Shown here: positions 55,761 through 64,000 of the stretch, piece by piece
How the letters are laid out: the number at the start of each line of letters is the position of its first letter
How positions within the stretch are numbered: the stretch's first letter is position 1
NCBI RefSeq assembly: GCF_011745145.1
Contig: NZ_CP050191.1
Location: forward strand, 2,430,718-2,494,717
DNA from: Mycobacterium sp. DL440
GTDB lineage: Bacteria; Actinomycetota; Actinomycetes; Mycobacteriales; Mycobacteriaceae
Direction of reading: 5' to 3'
DNA: 64,000 bases
Notes under the pieces: model-generated
The model's database searches: none
What the model saw: the letters and a program-made list of their open reading frames with translations, nothing else
What the model was told of the DNA's origin: nothing
Position numbers and translations under genes: made by a program

Positions 55761-58700
55761 GTGGATTTCTCGGCAGTGACCAGACCGGTCGAGCGGTTGC
55801 TGGCGACCGCGCAGAACGGCTTGGAGGTGCTGCGCTACGGGGGCCTGGAGACCGGCTCGGTCCCGTCGCCCTTCCAAATCATCCAGAGTGTGCCGATGTA
55901 CCGGCTGCGGCGGTACTTCCCGCCCGACGCCCGCCCCGATGCCCAGGATCCGCGTCCTCCGGTGCTGATGGTGCACCCGATGATGATGTCCGCCGACATG
56001 TGGGATGTGACGCGCGACGACGGTGCGGTCGGCATCCTGCACGCCGCGGGCGTCGACCCCTGGGTCATCGACTTCGGTTCGCCCGACAAGGTCGAGGGCG
56101 GTATGCAGCGCAACCTCGCCGACCACGTGGTGGCGCTGTCGGAGGCCATCGACATCGTCAAGGAGGTCACCGGCCGCGACGTGCACCTGGCCGGCTACTC
56201 GCAGGGCGGGATGTTCGCCTACCAGGCCGCGGCGTATCGGCGGTCCAAGGACCTGGCCAGCATCATCGCCTTCGGTTCTCCGGTGGACACCCTGGCCGCG
56301 TTGCCGATGAACCTTCCGGCCGGAGTCGCCGCGGGTGCGGCGGATTTCATGGCCGATCACGTGTTCAGCCGCATCGACATCCCGGGCTGGTTGGCGCGCA
56401 CCGGGTTTCAGATGCTCGACCCGATCAAGACCGCGCAGTCGCGTCTGGAGTTCCTGCGTCAGTTGCATGACAGGGAGGCCTTGTTGCCGCGCGAGCAGCA
56501 GCGCCGGTTCCTGTCCTCGGAGGGCTGGATCGCGTGGTCCGGGCCGGCGATCGCCGAACTGCTCAAGCAGTTCATCGCACACAACCGGATGATGACGGGA
56601 GGCTTTTCCGTCCACGGTGACCTGGTCACGCTGTCCGACATCGATTGCCCGATCCTGGCGGTGGTCGGCGAGGTCGACGACATCGGCCAGCCGGCCGCGG
56701 TCCGGGGCATCAAGCGGGCCGCGCCCGATGCGGATGTTTACGAATATCTGATCAGGGCAGGACATTTCGGGTTGGTCGTGGGCTCCAAGGCCTCCACCCA
56801 GACCTGGCCGACGGTGGCGCAGTGGGTGAAATGGCTTGGTGGGGAACAGATGCCGGAAGGCGTGGTCCCGATGGGATTGCAGCCGGCCGATCACCCCGAG
56901 GGCGGGGTGTCGTTCTCCACCCGCGTCACCCACGGCGCGACTGCGGCCACCGAGATGGCGTTCGGGGTGGCCCGTTCGGCCGCCGACGCGTTGGTGGCGG
57001 CGAACAAGAACGCCAGGACCCTGGTCATCGAGACGGCCCGCACGCTCCCGCGCCTAGCCCGGTTGGGTCAGGTCAACGACCACACCCGGATCTCGCTCGG
57101 CCGGATCATGAGCGAGCAGGCGCGCAGCGCGCCCAACGGTGAGGCATTGCTGTTCGACGGGCGGGTGCACACCTACGAGGCGGTGGATCGCCGGGTCAAC
57201 AATGTGGTGCACGGTCTGATCGACGTCGGGGTGCGCCAGGGCGCCCGCGTCGGCGTACTGATGGACACCCGGCCCAGCGCGCTCGTCGCGATTGCGGCGC
57301 TGTCCCGGCTGGGGGCGGTGGCGGTGCTGCTGCCGGAGGCGGATCTGGCCGAGGCCGCCCGTCTCGGCGGCGTCACCGAGATCATCGCCGACCCGGGCCA
57401 CCTCGACATGGCCCGTGCGCTCGGCACACGGGTGCTGGTTCTCGGCGCCGGCGGGCCGGCAAATGTGCACGGCGAGAGCCGCGACCTCGATATCCCCGAG
57501 GAATCGGACGACGTCGCCGCGGTCGTCGACATGGAGAAGATCGACCCCGATGTCGTCGAACTCCCCGGCTGGTACCGGCCCAACCCGGGCCTGGCCCGCG
57601 ACCTGGCCTTCGTCGCCTTCAGCGAGGTCGGCGGTGAGCTCGTGGCCCGTCAGATCACGAACTTCCGGTGGGCGCTGTCGGCGTTCGGCACCGCCTCGGC
57701 GGCCAATCTCGGCCGTGGTGACACGGTCTACTGCCTGACCCCGCTGCATCACCAATCGGGTCTGCTGGTCAGCCTGGGCGGTGCGGTGGTCGGTGGGTCA
57801 CGCATCGCACTGTCCCGCGGACTGCAGCCCGACCGGTTCCTGCAGGAGATCCGGCAGTACGGCGTCACGGTGGTGTCCTACACCTGGGCCATGCTGCGTG
57901 AGGTCATCGACGATCCGTCGTTCTCGCTCACCGGAAGCCATTCGGTCCGGTTGTTCATCGGCTCGGGCATGCCTACCGGGCTGTGGAACCGGGTGGTCGA
58001 CGTGTTCGAGCCGGCCCATGTCGTGGAATTCTTCGCCACCACGGACGGGCAGGCCGTGCTGGCCAACGTCTCCGGCGCCAAGATCGGCAGCAAGGGGCGT
58101 CCGCTACCGGGTGGCGGCACCGTCGAACTTGCCGCCTACGACGCCGACGACGACTTGATCCTGGAGGATGAGCAGGGTTTCGTGCGCAAGGCCGAGACCA
58201 ACGAGGTCGGTGTGCTTCTCGCCCACCCGCGTGGCCCGGTTGATCCGACCGCTGTGGTCAAGCGCGGCGTGTTCGCGCCGGCCGACACGTGGGTGTCCAC
58301 CGAGTTCCTGTTCCGTCGTGATGAGGATGGTGACTATTGGCTGGTCGACAACCGGGGTGCGGTGATCCGGACCGAACGGGGCCCGGTGTTCGCGACGAGT
58401 GTCAACGACGCGGTCGGTCGCCTGGACGCGGTCGACATGTCGGTGACGTACGGCATCGAAGAGGCAGGCCGGCAGTTGGCGGTGACGGCGCTGGCGCTGC
58501 GCCCCGGCGGCAGCGTCCCGACAGCCGATCTCTCGCTCGCCCTGGAGGATCTGGCCGCGGGTAACCCGCCCGATGTGGTGCACGTGGTGGCCGATATGGA
58601 ACTCGGTGCGTCGTACCGTCCGCTCGTCGCGCCGTTGCGGGCCGCGGGCATCCCGAAATCCGGCCGGCGTAACTGCTGGTACCTCGACGCCGATACAGGT

Positions 58701-58772
58701 ACGTACAAGAAATTGACTGCGGCCAGCCGAGCCGAACTCGTCGCGGGAGCCGTCGACGACGAGCCGGGGTAG
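55761..58772 (+). CDS. Fusion of alpha/beta hydrolase and acyl-CoA synthetase-like domain (Rv1683-like)
   Basis: 1003 residues. Residues about 65-370 are an alpha/beta hydrolase of PhaC/lipase type with nucleophile Ser147 in HLAGYSQGGMFAYQ, an Asp in VVGEVDDIGQP and His in IRAGHFGLVVGS. Residues about 450-980 follow the acyl-CoA synthetase fold (SEQARSAPNGEALLFDGRVH start), but key motifs are altered: the ATP loop reads FSEVGGELVARQITN instead of a TSGTTGxPKG type, and the TGD motif reads STEFLF. M. tuberculosis Rv1683 has the same fusion and is linked to triacylglycerol handling. GTG 55761 follows GGGGAG. Whether the second domain is active is doubtful. Confidence 0.88.
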   Translation: MDFSAVTRPVERLLATAQNGLEVLRYGGLETGSVPSPFQIIQSVPMYRLRRYFPPDARPDAQDPRPPVLMVHPMMMSADMWDVTRDDGAVGILHAAGVDPWVIDFGSPDKVEGGMQRNLADHVVALSEAIDIVKEVTGRDVHLAGYSQGGMFAYQAAAYRRSKDLASIIAFGSPVDTLAALPMNLPAGVAAGAADFMADHVFSRIDIPGWLARTGFQMLDPIKTAQSRLEFLRQLHDREALLPREQQRRFLSSEGWIAWSGPAIAELLKQFIAHNRMMTGGFSVHGDLVTLSDIDCPILAVVGEVDDIGQPAAVRGIKRAAPDADVYEYLIRAGHFGLVVGSKASTQTWPTVAQWVKWLGGEQMPEGVVPMGLQPADHPEGGVSFSTRVTHGATAATEMAFGVARSAADALVAANKNARTLVIETARTLPRLARLGQVNDHTRISLGRIMSEQARSAPNGEALLFDGRVHTYEAVDRRVNNVVHGLIDVGVRQGARVGVLMDTRPSALVAIAALSRLGAVAVLLPEADLAEAARLGGVTEIIADPGHLDMARALGTRVLVLGAGGPANVHGESRDLDIPEESDDVAAVVDMEKIDPDVVELPGWYRPNPGLARDLAFVAFSEVGGELVARQITNFRWALSAFGTASAANLGRGDTVYCLTPLHHQSGLLVSLGGAVVGGSRIALSRGLQPDRFLQEIRQYGVTVVSYTWAMLREVIDDPSFSLTGSHSVRLFIGSGMPTGLWNRVVDVFEPAHVVEFFATTDGQAVLANVSGAKIGSKGRPLPGGGTVELAAYDADDDLILEDEQGFVRKAETNEVGVLLAHPRGPVDPTAVVKRGVFAPADTWVSTEFLFRRDEDGDYWLVDNRGAVIRTERGPVFATSVNDAVGRLDAVDMSVTYGIEEAGRQLAVTALALRPGGSVPTADLSLALEDLAAGNPPDVVHVVADMELGASYRPLVAPLRAAGIPKSGRRNCWYLDADTGTYKKLTAASRAELVAGAVDDEPG

Positions 58773-58819
58773 GAATGCGCTGTTACGCTCCGGCAGACGG
58801 CAGAACGACTGGAGGATCG

Positions 58820-59353
58820 ATGACTTTGGGATCGGGTGTGAACAGCTGGCGTCGGGTCGTGACCGGCGGTGCGCTGGTTCTGGGCCTGCTCGTAGGCGCG
58901 GGTGTGCCGACGGCCGCCGCCGATCCCGCCCAGCCGACTCCCGCAGCGGATGCACCTGGGTCCGCTGCGCCGGCGGCCCCGCCGATGTCCGCCGACGAAG
59001 CGTTGTCCATCATCGCCAAGGATTACGACACCGGCGAGGGCGGTGGCCAGATCTCGACGCTGATCCACGACATCCTGAAGCTGCGTCAGCAGGGGTACAA
59101 GCCGTCGAACGCCAACCGTGAAGCCATCACCAAGGCCCTCGACAAGCGCCCCAACCAGGTCCCGCTGATCAACGCGCTCAAGAGCACCTTGTCTTACCAG
59201 CGCAAGTTGCAGGCCCAGTCCAACGCTCAGATTCCGCAGCAGAGTGGTTTGAACCCCGGAGTCGGCCAGTTCCCTGGTGGCATCGCTCCGATTCCGGGCG
59301 GGGCCGGGGCGCAGCCCGGCCCGAGTGGCGGCATCCAGATCCCGTTGGGCTAG
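58820..59353 (+). CDS. Secreted Pro/Gly-rich protein of unknown function
   Basis: 177 residues. A signal peptide (NSWRRVVTGGALVLGLLVGA, cleavage near AAADPAQ) leads to an Ala/Pro linker and a compact helical domain: SADEALSIIAKDYDTGEGGG, QISTLIHDILKLRQQGYKPS then NREAITKALDKRPNQ. A Gly/Pro/Gln-rich tail (SGLNPGVGQFPGGIAPIPGG) ends it. I do not recognise a named family. GGAGG precedes ATG 58820. It follows the Rv1683-like gene by 47 bases on the same strand. Confidence 0.8.
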   Translation: MTLGSGVNSWRRVVTGGALVLGLLVGAGVPTAAADPAQPTPAADAPGSAAPAAPPMSADEALSIIAKDYDTGEGGGQISTLIHDILKLRQQGYKPSNANREAITKALDKRPNQVPLINALKSTLSYQRKLQAQSNAQIPQQSGLNPGVGQFPGGIAPIPGGAGAQPGPSGGIQIPLG

Positions 59354-59359
59354 CTTCAC

Positions 59360-59581
59360 GTGGTGGTCGACGACAAGCTTCTGAGCATCCTGGTCTGCCC
59401 GCAGGACCGCGGGCCCCTGCTGCTCGCGGGTACGGACTGGCTCTACAACCCCCGGCTGCGGCGGGCCTACCGGATCGAGGACGGCATCCCGGTCCTTCTG
59501 GTCGATGAGGCCGTCGCCATCGACGACGATGCCGAGCACCGGCGGCTGCTCGAGTTGGCCGGCTCAGGGGAGTCCGGGTAG
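59360..59581 (+). CDS. Trm112-like small protein (Rv1684-like)
   Basis: 73 residues, beginning VVDDKLLSILVCPQDRGPLL and continuing YNPRLRRAYRIEDGIPVLLV. This is the Trm112/YcaR family pattern, a zinc-ribbon-like fold, but only one Cys (CPQD) is left of the usual set, so it probably binds no zinc. Trm112 proteins activate partner methyltransferases in other organisms; no partner is adjacent. It starts six bases after the secreted protein gene without a ribosome site, so translation is probably coupled. It overlaps the tail of the convergent TetR gene by 18 bases. Confidence 0.83.
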   Translation: MVVDDKLLSILVCPQDRGPLLLAGTDWLYNPRLRRAYRIEDGIPVLLVDEAVAIDDDAEHRRLLELAGSGESG

Positions 59582-60190
59582 CTCACCGGTGAGGTAGCGC
59601 TGCAGGGTGGGCGCGATGGTTTCGACGATCTGGTCCACAGGCAGCGTGGCGAAGGGTTCCAGCTCCAGGATGTAGCGCGCCATCGCGACGCCGACCAGTT
59701 GCGAGGCAACGAATTGGATGCGCACTCGGGCACTGCCGGGCGGGTTGTCCACCCGCGGTCCGATTTCGCCGACGATGATCTCCTGGAGAAATGACCGGAC
59801 CAGCGATACGTCGTTGCCGGCCAGAATCGAGCGCAGCGTCGCCACGAAACCCTTGCCGATCTCGGAATCCCACAGCGGCAACAGGATTGACGGCAGCGTG
59901 TGTCCGATCTGCTCGACCGGCACCTCTTTGAGCTTTCCGATCACGGTCATCGGATCGATGGGGATGTGGATCGCGGCGGCGAACAGCTGGGTCTTGGTGC
60001 CGAAGTAGTGATGTACCAGGGCGGCGTCCACCCCGGCATCGGCCGCGATGGATCGGATCGAAGTATTATCGATTCCGTTGCGGGAGAACAACTCCCGTGC
60101 GCTGGTCAAGATGCGCTCACGCTTGTCCGACGGGCCGGCCGGGCGGCCGGGTCGGTTGCGTTCTCGGCTGGAGTCGACGTCGGTGCTCAC
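59564..60190 (-). CDS. TetR-family repressor of the adjacent ABC exporter (Rv1685c-like)
   Basis: 208 residues. N-terminal HTH: RERILTSARELFSRNGIDNT, SIRSIAADAGVDAALVHHYF then GTKTQLFAAAI. The C-terminal ligand domain is variable. It is the last gene of the ATPase-permease-TetR unit, six bases after the permease gene. The paired palindromes at the ATPase start are its likely operators. Confidence 0.88.
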   Translation of the reverse strand: MSTDVDSSRERNRPGRPAGPSDKRERILTSARELFSRNGIDNTSIRSIAADAGVDAALVHHYFGTKTQLFAAAIHIPIDPMTVIGKLKEVPVEQIGHTLPSILLPLWDSEIGKGFVATLRSILAGNDVSLVRSFLQEIIVGEIGPRVDNPPGSARVRIQFVASQLVGVAMARYILELEPFATLPVDQIVETIAPTLQRYLTGELPGLP

Positions 60191-60196
60191 GGCTTC

Positions 60197-61024
60197 CTAG
60201 GGGGTTCGGCGGCGCAGGGTGGCCGCGGCCAGACACAGTGCCAGCACTGCAAATCCCACCACGACTGCGATGTCGCGGGCAGCGATGGCGGTGAGCTCAG
60301 GTTGGGCGCCGACCTGTTGCAGGGCTTCGAGTGCATAGCTGGCAGGCAGTACGTTGCTGATCCACTGCAGCCACTCCGGCAGCGCGGGGCGCGGCACGAT
60401 GATTCCGCACAACAGCAACTGGGGCGCGATCACCACGGGCATGAACTGGACTGCCTGGAACTCGGTGCGGGCGAATGCGCTGCACAACAGACCCAGCCCG
60501 ACGCCCAGCACCGCGTTGATGATCGCGATCAGGAACACCAGGACAGGGCTGCCCGCGGTGTCGAGACCGAGAAACCAGAACGAGACGATGCAGGCAAGGG
60601 TGGCCTGCGCCGCGGCCGCGATCGAGAACGCGGTGCCGTAGGCGGCCAGCAGGTCGAACCGGCGCAATGGTGTGGTCAGGATCCGCTCGAGGGTTCCCGA
60701 GACACGTTCACGCTGCATGGTGATCGAGGTGATCAGAAACATCACGATGAGCGGGAAGACGCCGAGCATGATCAGGCAGGCAGTGTTGAACGGAGATGGG
60801 TGTCCCGGCGGGTGCGGCGCGTTCTGGAACATGAAGTACATCAGGGTGATGATCAGGCTGGGTACCACCAGGATCATCGCCACGCTGCGATGGTCGGCGG
60901 CCAGTTGCCGCAGGATCCGGCCGGTTGTGGCCAGGTAGGCGGCCGGGCTCAGTCGGCTCGGTTGATCGCGCCCGAGTCGCTGCGCCGGATGACGGTGAGA
61001 AACGCTTCCTCCAGGGACGTGCAT
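60197..61024 (-). CDS. ABC-2 type exporter permease (Rv1686c-like)
   Basis: Up to 275 residues with six membrane helices: SVAMILVVPSLIITLMYFMF, LIMLGVFPLIVMFLITSI, FSIAAAAQATLACIVSFWFL, VLVFLIAIINAVLGVGLGLL, VVIAPQLLLCGIIV and DIAVVVGFAVLALCLAAATL. ERVSGTLERILTTPLRRFDL between the second and third helix is the ABC-2 coupling region. The start is unclear: ATG 61024 has AAGGA but overlaps the ATPase gene by 76 bases; a CTGA junction at 60952 resembles the one at tsnR. It works with the ATPase encoded just upstream; cargo is probably a drug or lipid. Confidence 0.87.
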   Translation of the reverse strand: MHVPGGSVSHRHPAQRLGRDQPSRLSPAAYLATTGRILRQLAADHRSVAMILVVPSLIITLMYFMFQNAPHPPGHPSPFNTACLIMLGVFPLIVMFLITSITMQRERVSGTLERILTTPLRRFDLLAAYGTAFSIAAAAQATLACIVSFWFLGLDTAGSPVLVFLIAIINAVLGVGLGLLCSAFARTEFQAVQFMPVVIAPQLLLCGIIVPRPALPEWLQWISNVLPASYALEALQQVGAQPELTAIAARDIAVVVGFAVLALCLAAATLRRRTP

Positions 61025-61734
61025 TCCGTGTCCTTCCGTAGCCGGTCTGGTGTGGTGTGGGCGAGCAGCCGGCCTTCGCGCATGAGCAGCAGGTCACCGC
61101 AGTGATCGGCCTCGTCCATGACGTGACTGGAAACCAGCAGCGTCGTTCCGCGCCGTGACAGATCGTTGAACTGTTCCCACAGGTCGACCCGCAGGACCGG
61201 ATCGAGGCCGACAGTGGGCTCGTCGAGCACCAGCAGCTCGGGTTCGGCCACCAGCGCACAGGCGAGCGAGACCCGGGTCCGTTGGCCCCCGGAGAGGTTG
61301 CCGCAGTACGCGGTGCGGTGATCGTCGAGACCGACCGCGCGGATGGCGTCGGCCGCCGAGTCCGCCGACGTGCCGTACAGCGCGGCGAAGTACCGGACGT
61401 TGTCGATGACCCGCAGGTCGTTGTAGATCGTCGGATCCTGGGTGACGTAACCGACCCGGTGGCGCAGCGGCGCCGAACCTGCGGGGTGTCCGAGCACCGT
61501 GACGGTGCCCGCCTCGACGATCTGGGTACCGACGATGCTGCGGATCAGGGTGGTCTTGCCGCAGCCTGAGGGACCGAGCAGACCCGTGATCGCACCGCGG
61601 GCGATCCGCACCGAGAGGTCGCGAATTGCGGGACGGCCACCGCGGCTGACCTGCAGTCCGGTGATGTCGACGGCGGGGGCGGTGGCGCCGGACGGAGATC
61701 CGGTCGAGAATTCATCAATCGATGAAGTCATCAT
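60949..61734 (-). CDS. ABC exporter ATPase (Rv1687c-like)
   Basis: About 261 residues. Walker A GLLGPSGCGKTTLIRSIVG, Q-loop GYVTQDPTIYNDLRV, signature CGNLSGGQRTRVSLACAL, Walker B ELLVLDEPTVGLDPVLR, and H-loop LLVSSHVMDEADHCG are all intact. It powers the ABC-2 permease encoded next. Two adjacent ATG codons (61734, 61731) can start it; both lie in an inverted repeat. It is divergent from mpg, with about 70 bases between the starts. Confidence 0.93.
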   Translation of the reverse strand: MMTSSIDEFSTGSPSGATAPAVDITGLQVSRGGRPAIRDLSVRIARGAITGLLGPSGCGKTTLIRSIVGTQIVEAGTVTVLGHPAGSAPLRHRVGYVTQDPTIYNDLRVIDNVRYFAALYGTSADSAADAIRAVGLDDHRTAYCGNLSGGQRTRVSLACALVAEPELLVLDEPTVGLDPVLRVDLWEQFNDLSRRGTTLLVSSHVMDEADHCGDLLLMREGRLLAHTTPDRLRKDTECTSLEEAFLTVIRRSDSGAINRAD

Positions 61735-61741
61735 GTGATGA
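61711..61741. promoter_or_regulatory. Two tandem palindromes at the ATPase start (likely TetR operators)
   Basis: TTCATC-AATC-GATGAA (61711-61726) and TCATCA-TG-TGATGA (61728-61741) share the half-site TTCATC/GATGAA. They cover the start codons of the ATPase gene, so repressor binding would block early elongation or translation start as well as the promoter. Confidence 0.7.
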
Positions 61742-61802
61742 ATAGTGCGCGCAAGTCCGGCCGGTGTCAACGCTCGATGTTGCGACGTGCAAAATCGCTC
61801 GG

Positions 61803-62414
61803 GTGGGCGCTGAGCTGCTGACCGGAGATCCGCTGCTTGCGGCCCGTCGACTGTTGGGGGCCGAGCTGGCCGGCCGCGGTGTCAGTGCCGTCGTCGTCGA
61901 GGTCGAGGCCTACGGCGGCCCGCCCGACGGGCCGTGGCCGGATGCCGCATCGCATTCGTTTCGTGGTGCCGGTGGACGCAATCTCGTGATGTTCGGCCCG
62001 CCCGGACACCTCTACACGTACCGCAGCCACGGCATCCACGTCTGCGCCAACGTGGTCTGCGGATTCGACGGTGTGGCGGGTGCGGTACTGCTGCGAGCGG
62101 CCTCGGTGAGTGCCGGCGCCGACATCGCCGGGCAGCGCCGTGGACCCGTGATACTGCCGGCCGCGCTGGCGCGGGGACCGGGCAACCTTTGTTCCGCGCT
62201 GGGAATCACCATGGAAGACAACGGGATTGACCTCTTTGCCGCCGACAGCCCGGTTCGGTTGTCGTTCGGCGAAGTGGTTCCGGCCGTCGACGGGCCACGA
62301 GTCGGCGTGAGTAAGGCCGCTGACCGGCGGTGGCGGTTCTGGATTGCCGACCGGGGGGAGGTTTCGGCCTATCGGCGTAGCCCGCGCGCGCCTGCGCCCG
62401 GGGCCGGTGATTGA
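61803..62414 (+). CDS. mpg: 3-methyladenine DNA glycosylase (AAG/MPG type)
   Basis: 203 residues. Removes alkylated and deaminated purines; base excision repair. Family segments: [20 protein letters not shown], the catalytic Glu in [25 protein letters not shown] ([18 protein letters not shown]), and [23 protein letters not shown] 61803 gives the length of the M. tuberculosis protein; the frame is open upstream to GTG 61764, which seems too early. A weak -10 (CAAAAT) just upstream would make it leaderless. Confidence 0.93.
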   Translation: MGAELLTGDPLLAARRLLGAELAGRGVSAVVVEVEAYGGPPDGPWPDAASHSFRGAGGRNLVMFGPPGHLYTYRSHGIHVCANVVCGFDGVAGAVLLRAASVSAGADIAGQRRGPVILPAALARGPGNLCSALGITMEDNGIDLFAADSPVRLSFGEVVPAVDGPRVGVSKAADRRWRFWIADRGEVSAYRRSPRAPAPGAGD

Positions 62415-62441
62415 CCTCCGCGATGCGGCATGATCGACGTC

Positions 62442-63728
62442 ATGAGCATGGGAATCCTGGATGAGCTGGACTGGCGTGGGCTGATCGCCCAGTCGACCGA
62501 CCGCGATGCGCTGGCCAATGACCTGGCCAAGGGCCCCATGACGGTCTATTCCGGCTTCGATCCCACCGCGCCCAGCCTGCATGCGGGGCACCTGGTCCCA
62601 TTGCTTACGCTGCGCCGGTTCCAACGCGCCGGGCACCGTCCGATCGTGCTCGCCGGCGGGGCCACCGGGATGATCGGTGACCCCCGCGACACGGGGGAGC
62701 GCACGCTGAACACCGCCGACACGGTCTCGGACTGGGCCGGCCGCATTCGTGGCCAGCTGGAGCGGTTCGTCGAATTCGACGACACCCCGACCGGTGCCAT
62801 CGTCGAGAACAACCTGAATTGGACGGGCCAGCTCTCAGCCATCGAATTCCTGCGTGACCTGGGTAAATACTTCTCGGTCAACGTGATGCTGGACCGGGAG
62901 ACGGTCCGGCGCCGGTTGGAGGGCGACGGCATGTCCTACACCGAGTTCAGCTACATGCTGCTGCAGGCCAATGACTTCGTCGAGCTGCATCAGCGCCACG
63001 GCTGCGCGTTGCAGATCGGTGGCTCCGACCAGTGGGGCAACATCGTGGCCGGCGCCCGCTTGGTGCGTCAGAAGTTGGGCGCCACGGTGCACGCGATGAC
63101 GACTCCGCTGGTCACCGACTCAGAGGGCAAGAAGTTCGGCAAGTCGACCGGCGGCGGCAATGTGTGGCTGGACCCCGAGATGACGAGCCCATATGCCTGG
63201 TACCAGTACTTCGTGAACGCCGCCGATGCCGACGTCGTCGGTTACCTGCGTTGGTTCACTTTTCTGACACCGGACGAGATCTCCGATCTCGAGGACGCCA
63301 CGAAGAATCGTGCCCACGAACGCGCCGCACAGAAACGACTGGCGCGGGAGCTCACCACCTTGGTGCACGGGGAAGGCGCGACGAAGGCGGTCGAGTTGGC
63401 CAGCCAGGCGCTGTTCGGTCGGGGGGAGTTGACCGACCTCGACGATTCCACCTTGCGTGCTGCTCTTCGCGAGGCCAGTAACGGTCAGGTGGCCGAGTTG
63501 AAGCCGGGCGGTCCGGACTCGATCACCGATTTGTTGGTCGCGACGGGGTTGGCGGCAAGTAAGGGCGCCGCGCGCCGCAACGTCGCCGAGGGCGGCGTGT
63601 ACGTGAACAACATTCGTATTGAAAGCGACGAGTGGATACCACAGCACTCAGATTTTCTGTATGAGCGTTGGCTCGTGTTGCGACGTGGCAAGCGGCACAT
63701 TGCCGGCGTCGAGCGCGTGGGCGCTTAG
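62442..63728 (+). CDS. tyrS: Tyrosyl-tRNA synthetase
   Basis: 428 residues, class I synthetase. The HIGH motif reads HAGH in [19 protein letters not shown]; the KMSKS loop is KFGKS in [20 protein letters not shown]. Tyr-site segments include [26 protein letters not shown] and [18 protein letters not shown]. The last 80 residues are an S4 RNA-binding domain ([20 protein letters not shown]). ATG 62442 starts [17 protein letters not shown] 62430 and 62448 are alternatives. It directly precedes the rRNA promoter, as for rrnB of fast-growing mycobacteria. Confidence 0.97.
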   Translation: MSMGILDELDWRGLIAQSTDRDALANDLAKGPMTVYSGFDPTAPSLHAGHLVPLLTLRRFQRAGHRPIVLAGGATGMIGDPRDTGERTLNTADTVSDWAGRIRGQLERFVEFDDTPTGAIVENNLNWTGQLSAIEFLRDLGKYFSVNVMLDRETVRRRLEGDGMSYTEFSYMLLQANDFVELHQRHGCALQIGGSDQWGNIVAGARLVRQKLGATVHAMTTPLVTDSEGKKFGKSTGGGNVWLDPEMTSPYAWYQYFVNAADADVVGYLRWFTFLTPDEISDLEDATKNRAHERAAQKRLARELTTLVHGEGATKAVELASQALFGRGELTDLDDSTLRAALREASNGQVAELKPGGPDSITDLLVATGLAASKGAARRNVAEGGVYVNNIRIESDEWIPQHSDFLYERWLVLRRGKRHIAGVERVGA

Positions 63729-63781
63729 GCCAACCGGCGACCGGGCTCTGAACTGGGAAAACGTCGCAGTGACCAGGCGAT

Positions 63782-63810
63782 TTGACTCGCTGTTAGCGCT
63801 CACGTAACTT
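63782..63810 (+). promoter_or_regulatory. rRNA operon promoter (rrnB P1-like)
   Basis: TTGACT (63782-63787), 17 bases, TAACTT (63805-63810) is a strong sigma-A promoter and one of the best in the window. The predicted start is near 63817. Only this one promoter is evident, as for rrnB in M. smegmatis. Confidence 0.88.
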
Positions 63811-63816
63811 ATTCCA

Positions 63817-64000
63817 AGTCAGAGCGACACGGACAAGCGCCGGAGAGCGAAGACAAAATCCGAGAGAGAAAGCCATTACGGTGGTTATTCTCACTGCCCG
63901 CAGAAAGTTCAGCGGCTTTTAGCCGCGGGATTTCTGCGCGACAAACTCGGGCGTGTTGTTTGAGAACTCAATAGTGTGTTTGGTGGTTTTTGTTTGTTGT
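63817..64000 (+). other. 5' leader of the pre-rRNA, with hairpin and boxA (16S lies beyond the window)
   Basis: A stem-loop with 8 bp CGCAGAAA/TTTCTGCG (63899-63906 with 63931-63938) encloses a 6-bp stem GCGGCT/AGCCGC (63912-63917 with 63921-63926). boxA TGTTGTTTGAGAACT (63954-63968) is the NusB/NusE antitermination site. CAATAGTGTGTTTGGTGG after it is typical of mycobacterial rRNA leaders, upstream of the RNase III stem. The 16S gene should begin roughly 150-200 bases past the end. Confidence 0.85.

Overview
The window is high-GC DNA dense with GTG starts and four-base ATGA/GTGA overlaps. Its gene order matches, as I remember it, the Mycobacterium tuberculosis stretch Rv1632c-uvrB-Rv1634-Rv1635c-Rv1636-Rv1637c-uvrA-Rv1638A-Rv1639c-lysX-infC-rpmI-rplT-tsnR-Rv1645c-Rv1647-pheST-argCJBDFRGH-Rv1668c-Rv1683-Rv1684-Rv1685c/86c/87c-mpg-tyrS. 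The last 270 bases are an rRNA promoter and leader directly after tyrS, the position of rrnB in M. smegmatis. I infer a fast-growing mycobacterium (Mycolicibacterium). No insertion sequence, integrase, prophage or CRISPR array was seen.

Layout. 1-2.3 kb: end of a CocE-like hydrolase, a GntR/FCD regulator, a secreted protein and a DUF402 protein. 2.4-6.1 kb: uvrB behind a DNA-damage (PafBC-type) promoter, a wrecked copy of the Rv1634-type drug pump, and a DUF899 protein. 6.2-11.4 kb: a divergent tRNA-Cys, then a PucR-regulated operon with an NCS1 transporter, a nitrilase-family amidohydrolase and an LLM oxidoreductase. This looks like hydantoin/dihydropyrimidine use but has no ring-opening enzyme. 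11.4-20.3 kb: thioesterase, mannosyltransferase, universal stress protein, metallo-hydrolase, uvrA (also with a PafBC-type promoter), a winged-helix glycosylase-like protein and an LpqH-like lipoprotein.

20.4-26.3 kb is an accessory block between the lipoprotein and the Rv1639c-lysX pair. It holds a TPR protein coupled to a CHAT-family (caspase-like) protease, a small membrane protein, and two coupled proteins of no family I recognise. It is the best candidate here for an undescribed system.

26.3-33.8 kb: membrane esterase, lysX, a DUF1844 protein, then infC-rpmI-rplT-tsnR. infC appears to start at AUC, with its Shine-Dalgarno sequence folded in a hairpin and an attenuator-like terminator further upstream. 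33.9-38.2 kb: hemerythrin-like protein, then a fold-III PLP deaminase, PfkB kinase, IclR regulator and RidA, consistent with deamination of an amino sugar acid or D-amino acid followed by phosphorylation of the keto product.

38.2-45.2 kb: acyl-CoA dehydrogenase, DUF2236 protein, class III cyclase and pheST; the cyclase and pheS look leaderless. 45.3-53.8 kb: the complete arginine operon argC-J-B-D-F-R-G-H with an ARG box. 53.8-63.7 kb: ABC-F ATPase, hydrolase/acyl-CoA-synthetase fusion, secreted protein, Trm112-like protein, TetR plus ABC exporter, mpg and tyrS. 63.7-64.0 kb: rRNA promoter and leader with boxA; 16S starts beyond the window.
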